The position numbers and the translations under genes were made by a program. 64,000 nt of DNA from Bacillaceae bacterium OF18-1A (GTDB lineage: Bacteria; Bacillota; Bacilli; Bacillales; Bacillaceae_G): the NCBI GenBank assembly GCA_027694045.1, contig JAQEWB010000013.1:1-64000 (forward strand). The letters run 5' to 3'. The notes below the pieces were generated by a model. That model was not told the DNA's origin and did no database searches. It worked only from the letters and a program-made list of their open reading frames with translations. Below, piece after piece: positions 40,561 through 48,985 of the stretch. How positions within the stretch are numbered: position 1 is the first letter of the stretch; each line of letters begins with the position of its first letter.

Positions 40561-42522
40561 ATACATTTTAATCAGGATAATTGCAACAAATTTTTCCCTG
40601 CCCTTCCTATATGTGATGGTTCAGGTAATTCATGTTGTAATCCCGTTACGTTAACAAACGATCAAATACAAGCTTTCGTCACTTTATTATCCTCATTAAA
40701 TACTGCACTTGCTAACTTTTTTAAAGATCCGAATACAACTACAGCTAGTGCATTATCAAGTATCTTACAATCTTTTGCTCAATTATTACAAGGTGTGAAC
40801 CAAACACCAGAAACTCAATATGCTCTTCAAATTTTACAAAAATTAATTGATGCGCTTCAACAACCTAATTTACCTATAGAGACGATCGCTCAATTATCAC
40901 AATTATTTTTGCAAGCGATTGCTTCCATTGCATCGAATTCTAATTTCCCTGCAAGCTTTTTATCTACCATTTTCCAAATGATAGTGAATGGTAATACGAG
41001 TAGTATTCCTCCTGGTGTCCCTCCAAGTATTCCAGTTTCCCCAGCACAAATCGCACAACTAGAGCAACTACTCAATCAATTAATAGCTACTTTACAGGCT
41101 TATATCCAAAACCCAAATCCACAAACTATTAGTAGCTTACAACAAATCATCAATGAATTCACATCATTAATTTCTACTTTCCCATCGAATCCACAAACAA
41201 CATTTTTAACGGAATTATTGCAAAATATTAGTTCCTCTTTACAAGATCCGAATATATCCCCTTCTCAAATTTCTCAGTTATTCCAACAGTTCCTTAGTTC
41301 ACTATCCTCTTTTGTCTCTACACTTATTCTTGATCCAGCTACTTTACAAACAATTATCAACTCAGTATTAGAAGCTATCAATGTCTCTACTGGTGGTGTC
41401 GGCGAAGGTGCACCTGGACCGACTGGACCTCAAGGGCCCGAAGGACCTCAGGGACCTCAAGGTGTACAAGGGCTTCAAGGGGAACCTGGACCAGAAGGAC
41501 CTCAAGGACCTCAAGGGGTGCAGGGACTTCAAGGGGAACCTGGACCAGAAGGACCTCAAGGACCTCAAGGCGTACAAGGGCTTCAAGGTATTCCTGGAGA
41601 TCCAGGTGCCCAAGGTCCAACTGGTATAGGAATTACTGGTCCGACTGGTGCAACTGGACCTCAAGGACCGACTGGACCTGCGGGTGGTGGCACAGGAGGA
41701 GGCACTCCTGGGCCGACTGGACCAACTGGACCTGCCGGAGGACCAACCGGACCAACGGGTGCAACTGGACCGACTGGTGACATAGGACCAATTGGGCCTC
41801 AAGGAATTCAAGGTATTCCTGGAGACGTTGGACCGACTGGACCTCAAGGAGTGCAAGGTCTTCAAGGGGAACCTGGAGCTGTTGGCGCAACTGGACCTCA
41901 AGGGGTGCAAGGTCTCCAAGGTGAACCTGGAGCGATTGGACCAACTGGACCTCAAGGAATTCAAGGTCTTCAAGGTCCTACTGGTCCTACTGGTGGAGGT
42001 TCCTCTAGTCTTGAGGTAGGCTATTTTTACTCGACTTCAGTGACAGGCCCTAGTGCAACAATTGCAACGATTCCTGGTTTAACGCCAACGAATGGTAGTT
42101 ATCCAGGGGGAAGTGTTTTACCCCTAGAACAGACACCAGTTCTATCCGGAACTACTTTCTCTCCTTCAGCAGGTGGAATTCTCATCGCAACACCTGGACT
42201 TTACATGGTGTATTATATGGTAAATAGCGATGCATTCGGATCATTCAAAACTCCTCCTACTGGTACTACTCTAACCGCTGCTAATGGTGATGGTATAGCT
42301 GTTCAACTTTTACTAAACGGAACACCTGTCCCAGGAAGCTTATCTCTTTCTTCTTTAGGTGGATTTCAAACAATGGTCGTAACAAACCAAATGCTTGTAA
42401 ATGTAACAGATCCTAACTCTCTCTTACAAATGCAATCTCACCCTGATGCTCCACTAACAAACTTCTTTACTGTTATACCAGGAATGATTACGAGAAGTAT
42501 CAATATTGTTAAAGTAGGTTAA
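40561..42522 (+). CDS. Large collagen-like spore-surface protein with an ATA at the start position
   Basis: The full frame encodes about 653 residues: a Cys-containing head ([22 protein letters not shown]), a long Gln/Leu/Ser helical region to about residue 275, some 65 collagen triplets ([15 protein letters not shown] repeats) and a 165-residue C-terminal beta domain. AAGGAGG (40546-40552) stands eight bases ahead of ATA at 40561, ideal spacing, and a stop codon lies just upstream, so this ATA occupies the true start. The next in-frame start is GTG 40795, without a good ribosome site and lacking the head. Either ATG mutated to ATA or ATA is used weakly. The frame is intact throughout, arguing for use or very recent loss. 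Confidence 0.75.
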   Translation: MHFNQDNCNKFFPALPICDGSGNSCCNPVTLTNDQIQAFVTLLSSLNTALANFFKDPNTTTASALSSILQSFAQLLQGVNQTPETQYALQILQKLIDALQQPNLPIETIAQLSQLFLQAIASIASNSNFPASFLSTIFQMIVNGNTSSIPPGVPPSIPVSPAQIAQLEQLLNQLIATLQAYIQNPNPQTISSLQQIINEFTSLISTFPSNPQTTFLTELLQNISSSLQDPNISPSQISQLFQQFLSSLSSFVSTLILDPATLQTIINSVLEAINVSTGGVGEGAPGPTGPQGPEGPQGPQGVQGLQGEPGPEGPQGPQGVQGLQGEPGPEGPQGPQGVQGLQGIPGDPGAQGPTGIGITGPTGATGPQGPTGPAGGGTGGGTPGPTGPTGPAGGPTGPTGATGPTGDIGPIGPQGIQGIPGDVGPTGPQGVQGLQGEPGAVGATGPQGVQGLQGEPGAIGPTGPQGIQGLQGPTGPTGGGSSSLEVGYFYSTSVTGPSATIATIPGLTPTNGSYPGGSVLPLEQTPVLSGTTFSPSAGGILIATPGLYMVYYMVNSDAFGSFKTPPTGTTLTAANGDGIAVQLLLNGTPVPGSLSLSSLGGFQTMVVTNQMLVNVTDPNSLLQMQSHPDAPLTNFFTVIPGMITRSINIVKVG

Positions 42523-42570
42523 ATTAACGACGTACCATTAAATTTATAAAATCAATATGTTAAATAGAAA

Positions 42571-42596
42571 ATCCCTCTACCTTAAGGCAGAGGGAC
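42571..42596. terminator. Two-way terminator between collagen-like gene and dhaKL
   Basis: TCCCTCT (42572-42578) pairs with AGAGGGA (42589-42595), followed by CTTTTTATTT on the plus strand and preceded by AAAA. Related hairpins stand at copies A and B of the dhaKL end. Confidence 0.8.
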
Positions 42597-42606
42597 TTTT
42601 TATTTA

Positions 42607-44358
42607 CTATTTCAAACTACCCGCAATCTCCGTAAAGATAACACCAAGCGCATGTGCACCTGCATCTGGATAACCTAAACTTCTTTCACCAACTGTACCG
42701 GCGCGGCCCATGCGAGCTACGATTTCTTTCGTATACTCTGCACCTTTAACCGCTGCTTCTGCTCCTTTTTCAAAGGCAGTTTTTACGTCTATTTCATTTG
42801 AAGCGCTGTCTAACCAAGAGTCTACACATGGAGCAAGTGCATCAACAAGTGTTTTGTCACCAACTACCGCTCCTCTGCCGAACGATCTTTCACCGATCGA
42901 TTGTATGCCGTGAAGTGCCGCTTGCAACATTTCAGCGAATTCTTTCACTGTTAGCTCACGCTTCTCGCCTGCTGCTTTACTAGCTGCGCGGAATGCACCG
43001 CCCCAAATTGGACCAGATGCGCCGCCGCAATGTTCCATAATAATCATCGAACAACCGTCAAAGAACGATCCGATCGTTACATTTTCTTGTTCTACAATCG
43101 AATGCCACTCACGTTTTAATTGTTTAAATCCTTTTGCCACACTCATTCCGAAGTCGCCGTCACCTGCATGCGTATCTAACTCACAGAACGGTACTTCATT
43201 TTTAATAATAACGTCGCTCATTTTATCAACGAGATAAATCATATTGTTTAATGTGATAACATTATCTTTAATCACAGCATGCTCTTCCGCTGTTTCTAAT
43301 TCAAAGGAAACTTCCTTCTCTTCTACATCTTCAAGCACATTTACATACTCAACACTTTCAACTGGTCCATCTACTTTAAACGCTGGTGTATTACATTCTT
43401 TCGATAGTAATGTTTTTAGCTCATCATCTAACTTCATTACTGTTAAAGACATACCCGCCATATCAATACTCGTCATATAGTTGCCAACAAATACTCTATT
43501 AATTTTAATGTTTCTAGCAGCTAATTCTCTCGTAACTGCATTGTTAAATAAGTAAAGTTCTTGCAGTGGAGTACCGCCAAAACCGTTAACTAGAAGTGCA
43601 ATTTCCTCGCCATCTTTTACTCCTAAATCTTTCATTAAATCATTTGTCATACGGTTCGCTAATTCATCAGCCGACAGCATTTTTTCACGCTTAATTCCTG
43701 GTTCACCGTGAATACCTACGCCGTATTCCATTTCATCTTCCGCAAGTGTGAAAGTAGGTGATCCGCTCGCTGGAACTGTACAAGACGTTAACGCTAAACC
43801 GATTGTACGCACATTAGCAGCTGCTTTTTCTGCGACAGCTTTCACCGCTCCTAAATCCATCCCTGCTTCCGCTGCTGCGCCGGCAATTTTATGAACGAAA
43901 ATAACGCCCGCAACGCCGCGGCGTCCTACTGTATATAGGCTGTCTTCTACCGCAATATCATCGTCTACTTTTACGTAGTCAACTTCAATTCCATCTTCCG
44001 TCGCTAAATGAGCTCCGTTTTTGAAATTCATAATATCGCCGCTATAATTTTTAATAATTAATAACGTACCTTTTTTACTAGCCGTCTCTTTAATTGCTTG
44101 ATATACCTGAATTTGTGAAGGCGAAGCAAACACATCTCCGCACACTGCCGCATCTAACATTCCTTTTCCGACTAACCCTGCATGCGCTGGCTCATGACCA
44201 CTACCACCGCCACTAATTAACGTTACTTTATTTTCGTTCATTTCTTTTTTCTTAATGACTTTATATTTTTTCAAAAGCTCAAGCTCTGGGTGAGCCATAA
44301 CCATTCCGTTGCACATTTCCATTACTAATGTTTCTGGTTTGTTTATAATCTTTTTCAT
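42607..44358 (-). CDS. dhaKL: ATP-dependent dihydroxyacetone kinase, DhaK-DhaL fusion
   Basis: This 583-residue single-chain kinase has an N-terminal DhaK domain (about 1-330) with GGGSGHEPAHAGLVGKGML and the covalent substrate His in GIHGEPGIK. Its C-terminal DhaL domain (about 370-583) holds the ADP/Mg loop DTHAGDGDFGMSVAKG and GGASGPIWG. Fusion of both halves and the absence of a DhaM gene point to use of ATP instead of PEP-PTS phosphate. It makes dihydroxyacetone phosphate. The 3' end of this gene is duplicated, in decayed form, at 26.3 and 39.6 kb. Confidence 0.93.
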   Translation of the reverse strand: MKKIINKPETLVMEMCNGMVMAHPELELLKKYKVIKKKEMNENKVTLISGGGSGHEPAHAGLVGKGMLDAAVCGDVFASPSQIQVYQAIKETASKKGTLLIIKNYSGDIMNFKNGAHLATEDGIEVDYVKVDDDIAVEDSLYTVGRRGVAGVIFVHKIAGAAAEAGMDLGAVKAVAEKAAANVRTIGLALTSCTVPASGSPTFTLAEDEMEYGVGIHGEPGIKREKMLSADELANRMTNDLMKDLGVKDGEEIALLVNGFGGTPLQELYLFNNAVTRELAARNIKINRVFVGNYMTSIDMAGMSLTVMKLDDELKTLLSKECNTPAFKVDGPVESVEYVNVLEDVEEKEVSFELETAEEHAVIKDNVITLNNMIYLVDKMSDVIIKNEVPFCELDTHAGDGDFGMSVAKGFKQLKREWHSIVEQENVTIGSFFDGCSMIIMEHCGGASGPIWGGAFRAASKAAGEKRELTVKEFAEMLQAALHGIQSIGERSFGRGAVVGDKTLVDALAPCVDSWLDSASNEIDVKTAFEKGAEAAVKGAEYTKEIVARMGRAGTVGERSLGYPDAGAHALGVIFTEIAGSLK

Positions 44359-44451
44359 TGTAGTTCTCCCTCAATTCCTTTAATATATTGTGATATATTT
44401 GAAATCTTCTTCTTACTACTCATGTTAAAATGAAAGCGTTTTATAGTAAAC

Positions 44452-44473
44452 GGACAAAATGGACAATCTGTCT
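44452..44473. promoter_or_regulatory. Probable DhaS operator
   Basis: GGACAAAA-N6-ATCTGTCT agrees at 12 of 16 arm positions with the palindrome I recall for Lactococcus DhaS (GGACACAT-N6-ATTTGTCC). It lies between divergent dhaKL and dhaS. A partial cre-like TGAAAGCGTTTTAT stands at 44431-44444. Confidence 0.65.
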
Positions 44474-44536
44474 AAAGACACCGCTCTCATTTATAGATAG
44501 GATTTTTATATTACTAACATTCTAGGGATGATCGAG

Positions 44537-45103
44537 ATGACCTCTTCTATAATTTCTAAAAAGATAATTGCGAACTCATTGAAGTATTTAATGGAAACAG
44601 AGTCGTTTCATAAAATATCAGTGAGCGATATTATGTTACACTGTCAAATGCGTAGGCAAACTTTTTATTATCATTTTAAAGATAAATTTGAACTATTAAG
44701 CTGGATTTATAAAGAAGAAACGAAAGAAAACATTATCGACTTTCTCGACTATGAAACGTGGGAAAACATTTTCGATTTATTATTTGATTACTTTTACGAA
44801 AATCAAAAGTTTTACCGAAATGCTTTTAAAGTCATTGAACAAAACTCGTTTAATCACTATTTATTTGAGCATACGAAAAACTTATATATGAAGATTATTG
44901 ATGAACTATCCGTGAGCTGCGGATTCAGCCTTTCTGATGAGACAAAAAATACGATTGCCTCCTTTTATAGTCACGGCTTCGTTGGAACGATTAAAGATTG
45001 GATCGAAAGCAAATGCGAAGTAGATCCATCCATTATGTCTTCTCTCATGAAAAATATGATAAACAATCAATTACTACTATTACTGGAGCAATCAGCCAAG
45101 TAA
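44537..45103 (+). CDS. dhaS: TetR-family activator DhaS
   Basis: The 188-residue regulator has the TetR helix-turn-helix (ISKKIIANSLKYLMETESFH, then VSDIMLHCQMRRQTFYYHFK) and a helical C-terminal partner domain. It matches the DhaS group, which activates dihydroxyacetone kinase genes together with DhaQ. ATG 44537 has AGGG nine bases upstream; an in-frame ATG at 44528 abuts it. It is divergent from dhaKL and cotranscribed with dhaQ. Confidence 0.85.
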   Translation: MTSSIISKKIIANSLKYLMETESFHKISVSDIMLHCQMRRQTFYYHFKDKFELLSWIYKEETKENIIDFLDYETWENIFDLLFDYFYENQKFYRNAFKVIEQNSFNHYLFEHTKNLYMKIIDELSVSCGFSLSDETKNTIASFYSHGFVGTIKDWIESKCEVDPSIMSSLMKNMINNQLLLLLEQSAK

Positions 45104-45122
45104 TTAAAGGGTGGCAAAAGCA

Positions 45123-46121
45123 ATGAAAAAGATTATGAATGATGTACAAAATATCGTTCAAGATATGATGCATGGCTTTTATTTTGAACATAGTGCCAAA
45201 GTAAATTACGACGAAACAAATAACATCATTTATGTAAAAGATATCGAAAAACTGAAGCAAAACGTCGCTATTATAAGCGGCGGTGGTAGCGGACACGAAC
45301 CTGCTGATATTGGTTATGTAGGAAAAGGTATGCTTACAGCGGCAGTAAACGGCAGTATTTTCACTCCTCCTACAGTGGAACAAATTGTAGCAGCAACTCG
45401 CCTCATGCCGAAAGATAAAAGTATTTTATTCATCATAAAAAACTTTAAAGATGACGTAGCAAACTTTCTAGCAGCAGAACAAATCGTAAAAAACGAAGGA
45501 AGACAAATGAATCACATCATCGTAAATGACGACGTTTCAATTGAAGATGATGCTTCTTTTAATAAAAGAAGACGCGGCGTAGCTGGTACTGTATTCGTTC
45601 AAAAAATAGTAGGTGCTGCCGCTCTTGAAGGACATTCTTTAGAAGAACTTACAACGCTCGGTCGCTCCGTAATAGAAAACTTACACACATTAGGAGTCGC
45701 CCTTTCCCCTGCTAACGACCCGGTGAAAGGAAAAGCTTCATTCACATTAAACGAAGATGAAGTCTTTTACGGCGTCGGCATTCACGGAGAAAAAGGATAC
45801 CGCAAAGAAGCACTATCCTCTTCAGAAGTATTAGCGATTGAACTAATGAACAAACTAAAAAGTATTTACCGCTGGAGAAAAGGTGACAACTTTGCAATCC
45901 TCATTAATGGATTAGGCGCGACACCATTAATGGAACAATACATTTTCGCAAACGACATTCGCCGTTTATGTGAATTGGAAGGGTTACATGTGAAGTTCGT
46001 AAAAGTCGGTACCCTACTAACTTCTTTAGATATGGAAGGTGTTTCGCTTAGTTTGCTTAAAGTAGAGGATTTGGATTGGGTGAAGTGGTTAAAAACGGAT
46101 ATTGACGCGGGTAGCTGGTAA
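45123..46121 (+). CDS. dhaQ: DhaQ, DhaK-like coactivator of DhaS
   Basis: This 332-residue protein is a stand-alone DhaK-type domain (IISGGGSGHEPADIGYVGKGML, split by the phosphate loop), with the covalent-binding His retained in GVGIHGEKGYR. There is no DhaL domain and no matching DhaL gene beside it. In Lactococcus, DhaQ binds dihydroxyacetone and then DhaS, turning on the kinase operon. The start at 45123 sits about 10 bases after AAAGGGTGG and 19 bases after dhaS. Confidence 0.85.
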   Translation: MKKIMNDVQNIVQDMMHGFYFEHSAKVNYDETNNIIYVKDIEKLKQNVAIISGGGSGHEPADIGYVGKGMLTAAVNGSIFTPPTVEQIVAATRLMPKDKSILFIIKNFKDDVANFLAAEQIVKNEGRQMNHIIVNDDVSIEDDASFNKRRRGVAGTVFVQKIVGAAALEGHSLEELTTLGRSVIENLHTLGVALSPANDPVKGKASFTLNEDEVFYGVGIHGEKGYRKEALSSSEVLAIELMNKLKSIYRWRKGDNFAILINGLGATPLMEQYIFANDIRRLCELEGLHVKFVKVGTLLTSLDMEGVSLSLLKVEDLDWVKWLKTDIDAGSW

Positions 46122-46170
46122 CAATAAATTAAAAAGGAAAGCGATAGAAGCCTTTAAAGGAGCTACATGT

Positions 46171-46272
46171 ATGGAACAGAATCAAAAAGGAATACTCGCT
46201 TTAACTGTTTTGTTTGTAGGATTAGTAATTTTTGTTAGCGGAATGGTTTGTCATTTATGGGGGTCTTTTTGA
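46171..46272 (+). CDS. 33-residue single-pass membrane peptide
   Basis: MEQNQKGILALTVLFVGLVI and a short tail ending CHLWGSF: a single helix of about 20 residues with hydrophilic N-terminus. AAAGGAG is nine bases ahead of ATG 46171. It lies 49 bases after dhaQ and could be cotranscribed. Function unknown. Confidence 0.6.
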   Translation: MEQNQKGILALTVLFVGLVIFVSGMVCHLWGSF

Positions 46273-46396
46273 CTTCAAACAACAAAACATATAGTTGAAT
46301 TTTATTTCTCAACAAACAAAACAATTTAACATGGTAAAATGATATGTGGATGGGAGTCCACTACATATTATTAAAATTAAGATGGTTTAAGTCGGA

Positions 46397-46422
46397 GAAA
46401 AGGCACCTTGGGGTGTCTTTTC
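46397..46422 (+). terminator. Terminator
   Basis: GAAAAGGCACC and GGTGTCTTTTC form an 11-bp stem (with G-U pairs) with a 4-base loop, followed by TTTTTT. It ends the dhaS-dhaQ-small peptide transcript. Nothing else was seen in 46273-46512. Confidence 0.8.
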
Positions 46423-46512
46423 TTTTTTAGATAAGGAATAAAATTTTACAGAGATACCTATGAAAATAAATCAGCTAATTATAAAATAAAAACGCTCAAA
46501 TGAGCGTTTTCC

Positions 46513-46974
46513 CTATATACCTAATAATTGTCTTTTCTTCGCTTGGAACTCTTCTTCAGTAATAATTCCTTGATCTAATAACTCTTTATACTTCAATATT
46601 TCATCAGCCCCACTTGTAGTTGCAGCAACCTGTGCTTGTCCCTTATTTGACAATATTCCCTCTATGTATATTTTGATTTCTTCAGCCATTTTCTGCTCTT
46701 TTTTTGCAAACATAACTGTATTTTCATCTTTTGTAGCTGCAAATACTCCGCCTTTACTTTCTTTACTCCCCATAAATATAAATTGGATATAGCCACTAGT
46801 AAATCCAGCCTGCTTCATTTGAACTCCAGTTAACGTATTAATATCAATCGTTTTTTCACCATCTAAACCATGATTCATAAGGTTAACAAAACCTTTCCTT
46901 TTTATACGGATAAAGTTCCCATCAATAGTGATCGTAGACTTCCCAGCACTTTTAAATTCATATACTTGATTCAT
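46513..46974 (-). CDS. PH-like protein with C-terminal SHOCT motif (DUF4429-like)
   Basis: The 153-residue protein has an N-terminal beta-rich module (TITIDGNFIRIKRKG, SGYIQFIFMGS) like DUF4429/bacterial PH domains. A linker and a clear SHOCT motif, ILKYKELLDQGIITEEEFQA, follow. SHOCT motifs usually tie small domains to oligomers. The start is ATG 46974 after GGGGAGGA; the upstream ATG at 46998 overlaps that site. Confidence 0.8.
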   Translation of the reverse strand: MNQVYEFKSAGKSTITIDGNFIRIKRKGFVNLMNHGLDGEKTIDINTLTGVQMKQAGFTSGYIQFIFMGSKESKGGVFAATKDENTVMFAKKEQKMAEEIKIYIEGILSNKGQAQVAATTSGADEILKYKELLDQGIITEEEFQAKKRQLLGI

Positions 46975-47149
46975 TTTATAAATCCTCCCCAAAAGCATAT
47001 AAGAACATAATATAATTATAGCTGTATTTCTATATTTTGTATTACAATTTATGAGAAATTTATAATTCTAACAAAATATAAATTTAAAGAAACCTCCTTA
47101 GACATCTAAAGAGATTTTCACACTAACAACGTTATTAGGAGGAAGCACT

Positions 47150-47467
47150 TTGAAGAGGGTCATTGTAACAGCAGGATTATTTACAACACTATTAACAGGA
47201 TGTAAATCCGAAGAACCAGCCACAGAAAATTTTAAAGTAACAGAGGTAGCCCCTGACTATGTCTACGCTGAATGTATTGAACATAAGGGAAAACATAGCC
47301 TTGAATTTGATACATCAGATGAACGTTTTTGGGATAACAAAGATTATAGTTATATAGCAAAAGGAGATGTATTTGAAATTGTTTCCTATGAAGGATCAGA
47401 AGAAATTATTTCACATCGTAAACTTGATGTAGAGGAATCTTTGAAAGTTCAAGGACTCATTGACTAA
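47150..47467 (+). CDS. Small lipoprotein
   Basis: The 105-residue protein has an N-terminal basic start and hydrophobic stretch ending in lipobox LTGC (Cys18), then a small beta-rich domain (about 35-105). The start is TTG 47150, six bases after AGGAGGA. Function unknown. It is followed by a terminator (AAAGGCACC/GGTGTCTTTT, 47482-47505). Confidence 0.75.
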   Translation: MKRVIVTAGLFTTLLTGCKSEEPATENFKVTEVAPDYVYAECIEHKGKHSLEFDTSDERFWDNKDYSYIAKGDVFEIVSYEGSEEIISHRKLDVEESLKVQGLID

Positions 47468-47588
47468 TTAACTTCAAAAGAGAAAGGCACCTAAAGGTGT
47501 CTTTTCTTTCTAATAAAAAGCCCTCCACAAAGGACAGCTTTTAGATTGATATATTCAACTCATCCAAATTAGTTATTTACGCAACACT

Positions 47589-47960
47589 TTATTCCTTCTC
47601 ATCCCTCATACTGTAATACCCTAAATTAATAATTATTAAGAAATACCCACCCATAATTCCAGCTGCAAATGTCCACATGTACTCACGGTGTTCAATTTCA
47701 TACATAATAATCGCGCCGAGTATGGCGGCTGCGAACCGATTCATCATCCCGAGCATCGGTGCTTTTTCTTTTTTTACAATACTATCTCCGAACTTTTCAA
47801 TACGCCTTCCTAAAAGCCAGGCGCAGTACATACTAACTAAAAGGCCGATGCTTATCCCTATAAACTGGGCTGAAAAAGGTGTCACCACCCATCCCAATAA
47901 CATCAAGCCTAGCAAACAATATATTTGTATGTTGAATGATCTTAATGCCATACGAATCAT
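47589..47960 (-). CDS. ATP synthase subunit I-like membrane protein
   Basis: The 123-residue protein has four membrane helices. It has a RRIEKFGDSIVKKEKAPMLG loop between helices 2 and 3, a layout like AtpI (ATP synthase protein I), which assists c-ring assembly. No other ATP synthase genes lie in the window, so it is a paralogue or a detached AtpI. AAGGAG precedes ATG 47960. Confidence 0.6.
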   Translation of the reverse strand: MIRMALRSFNIQIYCLLGLMLLGWVVTPFSAQFIGISIGLLVSMYCAWLLGRRIEKFGDSIVKKEKAPMLGMMNRFAAAILGAIIMYEIEHREYMWTFAAGIMGGYFLIIINLGYYSMRDEKE

Positions 47961-48156
47961 GTTATGCTCCTTACCTTTCTCTTGAATTCCATCTTTCAGG
48001 CTTCAAGCTTTCCGATATATCTTTTTTAAAATGAGGGAATTTGATTTTGCTAACCATTAAATTCTTACAGATTTTGCGATATGGGAAAGCCTATGTAGGA
48101 CTTTAGGCATGGGATGAAAGTATCGCTTTTGCGTAGCAAAACATGGTATACTTCAT

Positions 48157-48470
48157 TCATAGTCATGCAAAAGACTCTAAAACAACTGTTCTCTGAAAAT
48201 AGAATACATATCAGGTTGGAGTAGCAAATTCTTCTACTCCGTAAAATGTATTAAGTCGTCAAGAACAAGACGTTAAAACATTTGAGAACCAACAATCTGT
48301 ACGGTATGGTCACAGTACCGTAGCCCACGAACCTATATGGTCTGTTGTAGGAGTGGTGATGGCACACCGCAATCTTGCACGTCAGCGATACCAGAAATGG
48401 ACTTCGCCTTTGGTAGCAAGAATCCCAATGACGTTAGTCAGCTTGCCCCTTTAGGGGTGGGAGTGTCAAA
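48157..48470 (+). ncRNA. Structured non-coding element, IS200/IS605 right-end (omega-RNA)-like or IStron-like
   Basis: No open frame is supported over 310 bases, yet stems are dense: AATACAT/ATGTATT (48203-48209 with 48246-48252) enclosing GGAGTAG/CTACTCC (48218-48240); CGTC/GACG (48257-48272); ACGGTA/TACCGT (48301-48321); TGAC-GTTA-GTCA (48429-48440); CCCC-TTTA-GGGG (48446-48457), the last two inside TCCCA/TGGGA. The end, GCAAGAATCCCA...GTGGGAGTGTCAA, resembles IS605-family right ends with TnpB guide RNA. CAAAAGACT occurs at both borders (about 48168 and 48467). No TnpA or TnpB gene is present, so this would be a non-autonomous or orphan element. G+C exceeds the flanks. Confidence 0.6.
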
Positions 48471-48686
48471 AGACTAGTTATGTATGTCATTATCCCTTAC
48501 ACTTATAATAGACAATGTATATACTTCATTACATGTATCATTCCGAATAATCGAACTTAAGTATTAATAAAATTCCATATAGACCCATTATTGGTTGAAA
48601 TGTTATAATTAACTTACCCTACATAGTTACTCAAGTCAGACTGAGAAACTAACGTCTTATTAAGCAATGCGCATAACTCAAATAAA

Positions 48687-48714
48687 AAAGGCACTGTATC
48701 AGTGCCTTTTTTAT
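48687..48714. terminator. Terminator hairpin
   Basis: AAAAGGCACTG and CAGTGCCTTTT pair perfectly around TAT, followed by TT on the plus strand. It lies between the structured element and a decayed minus-strand reading frame, and may serve both directions. The stretch 48481-48686 shows no gene. Confidence 0.75.
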
Positions 48715-48930
48715 TTATGTCTTATAATAGAAGCCAACTCGCTCATATTATAGCTTTGCATACCGTATTTCTCTTTCAAATGCGCGTAATGGATGAATAT
48801 TTCCGAAAGAAATTGCAAGTTCTCTTCTACATTCACCCCAAAATTATAGATTCTTTAAACTGTCCACACTTAAATCAATTTTCTTTTCACAAAAAATATG
48901 TATATTTTTCCCTTTTTCAGTGAATATAGA
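48711..48930 (-). pseudogene. Possible frameshifted small gene
   Basis: On the minus strand a protein-like run VEENLQFLSEIFIHYAHLKE...MSELASIIRHK ends at 48711. The preceding frame reads EKKIDLSVDSLKNL-stop and joins it with a one-base shift near 48858. Composition looks coding, but no good start was found and I recognise no family. It may equally be a chance frame. Confidence 0.35.
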
Positions 48931-48985
48931 TTATACACCCCAAAATTACCATTAATCATCTGATAACCAGACATATGATGTCCGG

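Noticed and set aside
41368..41973. Long open frames on both strands opposite and within the collagen-like gene
   Set aside because: They arise from the low-complexity Gly-Pro-X repeat DNA; their Ser/Arg- or Leu/Val-rich translations mirror the repeats and have no ribosome sites.
41400..42000. CRISPR-like regular repeats
   Set aside because: The repeat units are collagen triplet codons in frame with an open gene, without spacers.
48702..48923. 73-codon plus-strand frame near the structured element
   Set aside because: Starts inside a terminator hairpin, lacks a ribosome site; the opposite strand looks more protein-like.
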